A DNA stretch of 18,947 nt, taken from Candidatus Omnitrophota bacterium. GTDB lineage: Bacteria; Omnitrophota; Gorgyraeia; Gygaellales; JAHJCI01. The stretch is taken from contig JADHWR010000019.1 in the NCBI GenBank assembly GCA_016783355.1, forward strand, positions 1 through 18,947. The letters run 5' to 3'. Both the position numbers and the translations under genes were made by a program. Below, in pieces: positions 14,541 to 18,947 of the stretch (positions are counted from its first letter, which is position 1; each line of letters opens with the position of its first letter). The notes beneath the pieces are model-generated. The model did no database searches. It saw only the letters and a list, made by a program, of their open reading frames with translations, and was not told where the DNA came from.

Positions 14541-14605
14541 GCGAAATGACTAAAGCCAGCGTAAGCTAGGCGAATGGGAACTGCTAGGGCAGTTCCTTCT
14601 TTTTT
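14541..14605 (+). ncRNA. Candidate small RNA (about 62 nt) with intrinsic terminator
   Basis: The segment between the promoter above and a terminator has no credible coding frame. It can form a hairpin with a GUAA tetraloop (GCCAGC at 14555-14560, GTAA, GCT-a-GGC to 14571). The terminator hairpin follows (GGAACTGC at 14577-14584, GCAGTTCC at 14589-14596) with TTCTTTTTT. I do not recognise an RNA family. Its 3' end is antisense to the last codons of the NYN gene. It may be a free small RNA; expression is unproven. Confidence 0.55.
14577..14605 (+). terminator. Intrinsic terminator of the small-RNA unit
   Basis: An 8-bp perfect stem GGAACTGC/GCAGTTCC with a TAGG loop is followed on the plus strand by TTCTTTTTT. 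The T-run exists only on this strand, so it does not serve the NYN gene, whose last codons and stop overlap it. Confidence 0.8.
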
Positions 14606-15156
14606 ATTACCTTCTCCTTAATCTTGTCAAAAAAGATTATTCTATTAGCAGTAGCAAATAAATTCTGATTCAACCTGTCCTTGTGAGCTATTAAGGTTGC
14701 TTTTTTAAATTTACCCTTAACATATCTTAATAATTTTTCAAAATCTCCATCTCCACTACAAAGCACAAGTTCTTCATAATCACCTATCCTATCCAATGCT
14801 GTAATTGTCATTTCTACATCAAAGTTACACTTTCTTTTAAAACTTCCCGCCATGTTATCGTAGAGACTCGATACAGGTTTTGTTCTTACTTTATAACCTA
14901 CGGCCTTAAGCATTTTGAAAAAACTTTCTCTACTCTTTTTATATTTTATAAACCCACTTAATGTATACATAGGATGTCTATCAAAAAATGTCTTTTTAGA
15001 TATTATCCCGCCAAAAAAATATATATCTACTATGTCAAATTCGCTATTTAACCATTTTTTAAACTTCTCAAAGTCCAATTCCCATTTGGCTTTTTTAAAA
15101 CCATAATAAACATTGGCGTCATCAATTAATATTAAGGCTTTCTTTTTAAGGGACAC
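14584..15156 (-). CDS. NYN-domain (LabA/DUF88-like) predicted ribonuclease
   Basis: 190 residues with the NYN/PIN-like pattern: ALILIDDANVYYGFKK at the N-terminus (acidic Asp pair), KRKCNFDVEMTITALDRI in the middle and VLCSGDGDFEKLLRYV near residues 132-147. The acidic residues of these three motifs form the metal site in the family. NYN proteins are predicted or shown RNases acting on structured or transfer RNAs; this one lies between tRNA-Phe (25 bases upstream, same strand) and tRNA-Thr. Start is a GTG at 15156, preceded by AGAGAG. The coding sequence looks more AT-rich and Lys/Phe-rich than its neighbours, which may mean separate acquisition. Confidence 0.85.
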   Translation of the reverse strand: MSLKKKALILIDDANVYYGFKKAKWELDFEKFKKWLNSEFDIVDIYFFGGIISKKTFFDRHPMYTLSGFIKYKKSRESFFKMLKAVGYKVRTKPVSSLYDNMAGSFKRKCNFDVEMTITALDRIGDYEELVLCSGDGDFEKLLRYVKGKFKKATLIAHKDRLNQNLFATANRIIFFDKIKEKVIKKKELP

Positions 15157-15181
15157 GCTGCTCTCTTCTTTTATAGAAAAA

Positions 15182-15257
15182 TGGTGCCGGGAGCCAGACT
15201 TGCACTGGCGACACTCGGTTTTTCAGACCGATGCTCTACTACCTGAGCTATCCCGGC
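15182..15257 (-). tRNA. tRNA-Phe (anticodon GAA), with unusual D- and T-loops and encoded CCA
   Basis: 76 nt including CCA. Acceptor GCCGGGA/TCCCGGC, D-arm GCTC-AGGTAGTA-GAGC, anticodon stem TCGGT/ACCGA with loop CTGAAAA (GAA), T-arm GCCAG-TGCAAGT-CTGGC, discriminator A, then CCA. The T-loop has G where nearly all tRNAs have T55, and the D-loop has A where G18 is expected. All stems are intact. It is the only one of the four tRNAs here with CCA in the DNA. It lies 11 bases after the small transporter subunit gene. Confidence 0.9.
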
Positions 15258-15268
15258 ATACATCATTT

Positions 15269-15373
15269 TTAAGTTAGCTGTTTTTCTCGTAAAATCCTCA
15301 CAAAACAAAACACAATTAATGCTAAAATTATTGTCCAGGAAATCAACATAAATAGCCAACCCCATACTGTCAT
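15269..15373 (-). CDS. Small single-pass subunit of the NSS transporter (MetS-like)
   Basis: A 34-codon gene: MTVWGWLFMLISWTIILALI, then a few more hydrophobic residues (VFCFV) and a basic tail RILREKQLT. Its ATG overlaps the TGA of the NSS transporter (ATGA), which strongly suggests translational coupling. Small one-helix proteins encoded directly after bacterial NSS transporters are known as MetS-type accessory subunits needed for full transport. The WGWLFM...SW pattern, membrane helix and basic end fit that group. The function is inferred from size, topology and position. Confidence 0.8.
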   Translation of the reverse strand: MTVWGWLFMLISWTIILALIVFCFVRILREKQLT

Positions 15374-16944
15374 AATGAAAAAGCCTCCCTCGCCTTCCTT
15401 TTTCTTCTCCAGGCAATCTTAACCAGGAATGCCAGAACCAAAAAGATAATCAAAAGCCCCACGCGGGTGAATAAAACATAGGGCCGATTTGCCGCAGAAA
15501 CATTATGCATCAAGATTGTCGGTATTCCCTGCTGAATAAACCAAAAACCAAGAATAAAAAACAAAAATAACGGGGTAACGTATTTAATAATAAATTTATA
15601 AATCTTCGGGATGCCTAAAGACGCTCCCGTATGAATTTCCTCCCACGCTTTTTCCATCCCAAAAACCCAGATAAAAAGCAAGGTCTCAATTGTAGCAAAT
15701 AAGACAAGCGAGAAGGTTCCTCCCCAAAAGTCTAATTCATTGATAAGCCCACGGCCTAATAAGAATATCACTGGCTGACAAAGAATAAAACTGACTATCG
15801 CAAAAATCCGCACTGCTCTTTCTCTGTTTATATTAAACTCGTCCTCCAAAAAGGCAACAGCTGGCTGGGCCAAGGATACGGAAGAGGTAACGCCTGCTAA
15901 AAACAGAAGGAAGAACCATAAGAAACCAAAAAGTGAAGATAGTGGAATCCTGTTTAAAACCATCGGCATAGTGATAAATCCTAAATCAAAAGCACCGCTC
16001 TTCGCTATTGCCTGCATCTGCAGCGGTCCAAAAAATATAAATGCCGCCGGAATGATAATGCTTGCCCCAAGAATAACCTCGGCGAATTCATTTGTGCCTA
16101 CTGCTGAAAGCCCCGAGAGAACAACATCATCTCCTCGGGATAAATAACTGGCATAAGTAAGAATAACCCCAATTCCCACAGAAAGCGTAAAAAATACCTG
16201 TCCCGCAGCAGCAAGCCAAACCTTGGCATTACCTAAAGCAGCTAAATCTGGATTCCATAAAAATCCTAGGCCATTAACAATATTCCAAGAGGGCTTTGTT
16301 GAATCAGGCGTACCGAGGGTCAAAACGCGAACCATTAATATCAAGGCGCAGACGAACAAAAGCGGCATCGCTATCTTTGCCAGGCGCTCAATTCCTCCCC
16401 TTATTCCGTAATAGATTACCGAGATATTAGCAATAAAGGTAATCAGAAAAAAAAGATAGGCAAAAGCCATATTATTAAAATAGGAATTCTTCTCTAAGCC
16501 CTGGAAACCGTGCAGGAAACTCTGCATTGCACTGCTCGTTCCTGCACAAGATGAATATTTACCAAGTAATGAAAATACAGAATAAGCCAATGCCCAAGAC
16601 TCAATATAAGTATAGTAGATAAAGATAATTAATGGCCCGAAGATACCAATAACGCCAAAATATTTGATAAACCTGTTCTTTCGCCAAATACTATGGAATG
16701 CACCAGGTGCGCTGCCATGACCAAAACCGCCGCCAAATCTACCCAGGGTCCACTCAATCCAAACAAGGGGTATACCCAAAAGAAACAAAGAAATAAAATA
16801 GGGAATCATAAATGCGCCACCGCCATTTTGTGCCGCCTGGACAGGAAAACGCAAGAAATTACCCAGACCTACAGCAGAACCAGCAACAGCCATAATTATG
16901 CCTACTCTTGAGCCCCAACTCTCTCGTTGTTTCTTTATTTGCAT
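15370..16944 (-). CDS. Sodium-dependent transporter of the NSS (LeuT/SNF) family
   Basis: 524 residues and about 12 membrane segments. The first carries AGSAVGLGNFLRFPVQAAQNGGGAF-type family wording, the unwound helix 1 with Na+ and substrate sites; GIPLVWIEWTLGRF follows. Other family segments include FFTLSVGIGVILTYASYLSR (helix 6 region) and LFLAGVTSSVSLAQP (helix 8, Na2 site). It imports an amino acid or similar amine with sodium; the exact substrate is not readable. It is the first gene of a unit with the small subunit, tRNA-Phe and the NYN gene, from its own promoter. Confidence 0.95.
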   Translation of the reverse strand: MQIKKQRESWGSRVGIIMAVAGSAVGLGNFLRFPVQAAQNGGGAFMIPYFISLFLLGIPLVWIEWTLGRFGGGFGHGSAPGAFHSIWRKNRFIKYFGVIGIFGPLIIFIYYTYIESWALAYSVFSLLGKYSSCAGTSSAMQSFLHGFQGLEKNSYFNNMAFAYLFFLITFIANISVIYYGIRGGIERLAKIAMPLLFVCALILMVRVLTLGTPDSTKPSWNIVNGLGFLWNPDLAALGNAKVWLAAAGQVFFTLSVGIGVILTYASYLSRGDDVVLSGLSAVGTNEFAEVILGASIIIPAAFIFFGPLQMQAIAKSGAFDLGFITMPMVLNRIPLSSLFGFLWFFLLFLAGVTSSVSLAQPAVAFLEDEFNINRERAVRIFAIVSFILCQPVIFLLGRGLINELDFWGGTFSLVLFATIETLLFIWVFGMEKAWEEIHTGASLGIPKIYKFIIKYVTPLFLFFILGFWFIQQGIPTILMHNVSAANRPYVLFTRVGLLIIFLVLAFLVKIAWRRKRKAREAFSL

Positions 16945-16967
16945 AACTCTCTCTTCTTTTTCAGATT

Positions 16968-16996
16968 ATTATATTCAATTAGAGTTGATTTTGCAA
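16968..16996 (-). promoter_or_regulatory. Promoter of the NSS transporter unit
   Basis: On the minus strand TTGCAA (16996-16991), a 17-base spacer and consensus TATAAT (16973-16968) predict a start near 16961. A purine-rich GAAGAGAGAG precedes the ATG at 16944. Confidence 0.7.
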
Positions 16997-16999
16997 GAA

Positions 17000-17584
17000 T
17001 TAGTTGCGGCGAACAAGTTTAAATGTGGGAGATTCTGTCCTTAGAGAAATTAACCTTTTTGTTACAGGATGGTAAAATTCTAAGTTTTGTGCGTGAAGAC
17101 AGAGGCGCTTTGCACGAAGTGCAAAATCGCGGCGAAAGGAAAATCTATCCTCACCAACAATAGGATGTCCAATCATCTTAAAATGCAGGCGTATCTGATT
17201 TTTCCTTCCTGTCTTGGGATAAACCTTAACTATACTGAAATCCCTGCGCCCTCGCATTACCTCATAACGGGTGCACGCAGACTTTCTTCCTATGGAATAA
17301 TTAATTTTTCCCTTGCGTGGCCTAAGGTCTCCTTGAACATAAGCAATATAGGTTTTTTTGACCTTTCTCTCTTTAAACATCTCCATCATCTTTTTTTGAA
17401 TTGATTTGCTTTTGGCATAGATAATCAGCCCTGATGTGTTACGGTCAAGCCGGTGGCAAAGATAGAGGTTAAGAATCTGTGTAAGGGTGCGCTTTTCCTT
17501 TTTAGGGGTAGGGATAGTTAGCAATCCCGCGGGCTTGTTAACTACCAAAAGCCAGCTATCCTCAAAGACAACAGGAATACTCAT
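17000..17584 (-). CDS. RluA-family pseudouridine synthase
   Basis: 194 residues, shorter than most RluA enzymes and without an S4 domain. The start IPVVFEDSWLLVVNKPAGLLT is typical. The catalytic motif HRLDRNTSG is at 44-52 (Asp47), followed by KTYIAYVQG, YEVMRGRRDFSIVKVYPKTGRKNQIRLHF-type wording (GRKNQIR) and GHPIVGEDRF. It isomerises uridines in rRNA or tRNA; the target is not predictable. The start overlaps the birA stop by 4 bases, so it is coupled to birA. Confidence 0.92.
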   Translation of the reverse strand: MSIPVVFEDSWLLVVNKPAGLLTIPTPKKEKRTLTQILNLYLCHRLDRNTSGLIIYAKSKSIQKKMMEMFKERKVKKTYIAYVQGDLRPRKGKINYSIGRKSACTRYEVMRGRRDFSIVKVYPKTGRKNQIRLHFKMIGHPIVGEDRFSFRRDFALRAKRLCLHAQNLEFYHPVTKRLISLRTESPTFKLVRRN

Positions 17585-18675
17585 TTAATAGGAAGACAGC
17601 GCAGGGCATCACAAGAGAAGACCCTTTTTACCAAGCCATTTGCCTGGCGAACAAGAAGGCTTCCATCCTCATCGATATCCTGCGCTAATCCTTCTATGTG
17701 TGCTTTGTTGCCCAGAAATATCTTCACGTGTTTTCCCAATGTGTCGCTGTGCTTGCGCCAGGCCTTAATAATATCCTTTGCTCCAAATTTACGAAAATTT
17801 AAATATTGTTTTTCGAGCTCTTCCAATAAAGTCTTTAAAAGAAACAGGCGGTTTACCCCGCCCTTTCTTCCTCGCAGTGTCGCTTCATAAGTAGAAAGGG
17901 CGGGGTTTACTTCATTCAAAGATATAGCGCCCGAAGGCATAAATTTAATGTCACTATTTACCCCGTTTGAAGTCCCCGCCACGGAATTTGGCGGGGCAGT
18001 CGCCCCTGGCGCCTTACTTCGAACGGGGTTTACATTTATGCCAATGCCAACAATTATAGTGTGGACAATATCCATCTCTGCACTTAATTCGACCAATATG
18101 CCGGCCAATTTTTTGTTATCCAGAAGAATGTCGTTGGGCCACTTTACTCTTGCATCTAAGCCTGTTGTTTTCTTAATCGCAAGGCAGCAAGCCAAGGCAG
18201 CGATAATGGTAAAGATTAATGACTGCTGGGGTGGAATTTTAGGTTTAAGAATCAAAGAAAGATATAATCCTTTGTATTTGGGAGAAAACCAATCTCTGCC
18301 CATCCTTCCCCGGCCCTTAGTTTGTCTTTCCGTGATTACCAAGGTTCCCTCAGAAGCACCTGAAAGTGCGCATTCCATTGCTTTATCCATGGTTGAGCTT
18401 AGATTGTTATAATAATGAATTGTTTTTCCGATAAATTTGGTCTTCAGGTTATATTGGATTTCCCACGGGAATAATCTATCCGGGAGAGAAGTTAAGCGGT
18501 AGCCCAAATGGGGAACGGCTAAAACGTGGTAGCCTAAATCACGCAAGCTTTCAATATGCTTCCATACAGCAGTTCTTGTTATTCCTAAATGATGACTTAG
18601 TTCTTCTCCGGAGATAAACTGTTCGCTCCTTCGCTTTAAAATATCTGCAAGTATCTGTGTGAAATCAGCAGCCAT
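17581..18675 (-). CDS. birA: Biotin-protein ligase BirA, with two in-frame palindromic insertions
   Basis: 364 residues from the ATG at 18675, 5 bases after the ferredoxin stop; a TTG at 18714 would overlap that gene and is less likely. The N-terminal winged helix (about 20-47, ISGEELSHHLGITRTAVWKH) suggests it also acts as biotin-operon repressor. The ligase domain has GRGRMGRDW (121-129), KWPNDI (178-183) and GIGINVN. It joins biotin to carboxylase carrier proteins. After GIGINVN there are 24 extra residues (PVRSKAPG...NGVN) and, 17 residues later, 18 more (PALSTYEA...GGVN), both encoded by palindromes. Without them the C-terminal part reads as a normal BirA. The inserts lie in or next to the loop after a conserved active-site motif, so activity is not certain. 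Confidence 0.94.
   Translation of the reverse strand: MAADFTQILADILKRRSEQFISGEELSHHLGITRTAVWKHIESLRDLGYHVLAVPHLGYRLTSLPDRLFPWEIQYNLKTKFIGKTIHYYNNLSSTMDKAMECALSGASEGTLVITERQTKGRGRMGRDWFSPKYKGLYLSLILKPKIPPQQSLIFTIIAALACCLAIKKTTGLDARVKWPNDILLDNKKLAGILVELSAEMDIVHTIIVGIGINVNPVRSKAPGATAPPNSVAGTSNGVNSDIKFMPSGAISLNEVNPALSTYEATLRGRKGGVNRLFLLKTLLEELEKQYLNFRKFGAKDIIKAWRKHSDTLGKHVKIFLGNKAHIEGLAQDIDEDGSLLVRQANGLVKRVFSCDALRCLPIK
17851..17910. repeat. GTAAAC-bounded palindromic element A, in frame inside birA
   Basis: On the coding (minus) strand the element is flanked by exact GTAAAC copies (17910-17905 and 17856-17851). Perfect 13-bp arms CCCCGCCCTTTCT and AGAAAGGGCGGGG lie at 17856-17868 and 17893-17905. 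It adds 18 codons (54 bases) to birA: PALSTYEATLRGRKGGVN. Confidence 0.88.
17956..18033. repeat. GTAAAY-bounded palindromic element B, in frame inside birA
   Basis: On the coding strand it is flanked by GTAAAC (18033-18028) and GTAAAT (17961-17956). Outer arms 17960-17973 and 18016-18029 match at 13 of 14 positions (ACCCCGTTCGAAGT type). An inner hairpin pairs CCCCGCC (17974-17980) with GGCGGGG (17990-17996). It adds 24 codons (72 bases) directly after the conserved GIGINVN motif. Its outer arms are nearly identical to those of element C at 9872-9961. Confidence 0.9.
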
Positions 18676-18680
18676 CTTTT

Positions 18681-18947
18681 CTAAAAATGAATCTCCATCG
18701 CATGAGTAGGGCAAGCCTTAACACATAACTCGCAAGCGATGCATTTATCTTCGTAAAAATTAACCTTGTGTGTCATGGGGTCAATTGCTAATGCACCAGT
18801 AGGACAGATAGAAACACAAGCACCACAGTGTGTACATTTATCTTCATTGCGCACAACATCTTGGCCTAAAGGCTGAATCTCAACCCCTAACGATTTAAGA
18901 TACTCCAAGCCACAATTAAAATCCTTATCCTCGCCTTTAAGTTCCAA
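18681..18947 (-). CDS. NIL-domain ferredoxin (N-terminus beyond window)
   Basis: The frame is open to the right edge, so the start is not visible. The visible 88 residues begin with ELKGEDKDFNCGLEYLKSLGVEIQPL, which looks like the second half of a NIL domain (a ferredoxin-like substrate-binding fold of methionine transporters). A two-cluster ferredoxin follows: CTHCGACVSICP and CIACELCVKACP, each with the CxxCxxCxxxCP spacing for [4Fe-4S]. NIL-ferredoxin proteins are linked by context in other bacteria to sulfur amino-acid metabolism; that link is not tested here. It is followed by birA after 5 bases. Confidence 0.88.
   Translation of the reverse strand: MELKGEDKDFNCGLEYLKSLGVEIQPLGQDVVRNEDKCTHCGACVSICPTGALAIDPMTHKVNFYEDKCIACELCVKACPTHAMEIHF

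Noticed and set aside
14541..14605. Small-RNA segment considered as a known riboswitch (preQ1, c-di-GMP, fluoride, guanidine)
   Set aside because: None of the conserved core sequences of those classes is present, and no gene follows on the same strand.
15171..15416. An 81-codon minus-strand frame covering tRNA-Phe
   Set aside because: It runs through the tRNA and out of frame through the small NSS subunit and the end of the transporter gene, with no coding signals of its own.
18676..18714. Upstream TTG start of birA, adding 13 residues
   Set aside because: It would overlap the ferredoxin by 34 bases, while the ATG at 18675 gives a normal BirA N-terminus just after the ferredoxin stop.

Overview
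This is a low-GC bacterial chromosome segment with 14 complete protein genes, two partial ones at the edges and one 34-codon gene. A secretin locus, prepilin, MetS-like transporter subunit and many palindromic repeats suggest a Gram-negative-type, uncultivated-lineage genome of the Omnitrophota kind. That placement is inference from gene style and was not tested. Genes are tightly packed, mostly on the minus strand, with short overlaps and four tRNA genes lying inside gene strings.

Left part (1-7000): a minus-strand unit runs MerR-type regulator > ExeA-like ATPase > GspC/PilP-like protein > secretin > membrane-anchored coiled-coil protein (cut by the edge). It starts from a divergent promoter pair facing a large secreted coiled-coil protein on the plus strand. 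A type IV prepilin with its own promoter, structured leader and terminator follows. Together these look like an envelope-spanning pilus or type II secretion-like machine.

Middle (7000-10560): a decayed inverted-repeat element, then (minus strand) tRNA-Ser > REP-type transposase (RAYT) > dnaX > recR. Three nearly identical perfect palindromes lie before, inside and after the RAYT gene. Next come tadA and tRNA-Arg(ACG), TadA's own substrate, in one string.

Right part (10550-18947): tRNA-Thr > MFS transporter > RnfC-like protein > FlaI/CpaF-type ATPase > tRNA-Arg > tadA; a candidate ~62-nt small RNA on the plus strand; NSS transporter > MetS-like small subunit > tRNA-Phe > NYN-domain protein; and ferredoxin > birA > RluA-type pseudouridine synthase.

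The most striking signal is a family of palindromic elements bounded by GTAAAC/GTAAAT. Two are inserted in frame inside birA and a third lies between tadA and tRNA-Ser. Removing the two birA insertions on paper restores a canonical BirA sequence. Other notable points are the RAYT palindromes, the small-RNA unit, a probably leaderless MerR gene, and a tRNA-Phe with altered D-loop and T-loop residues.
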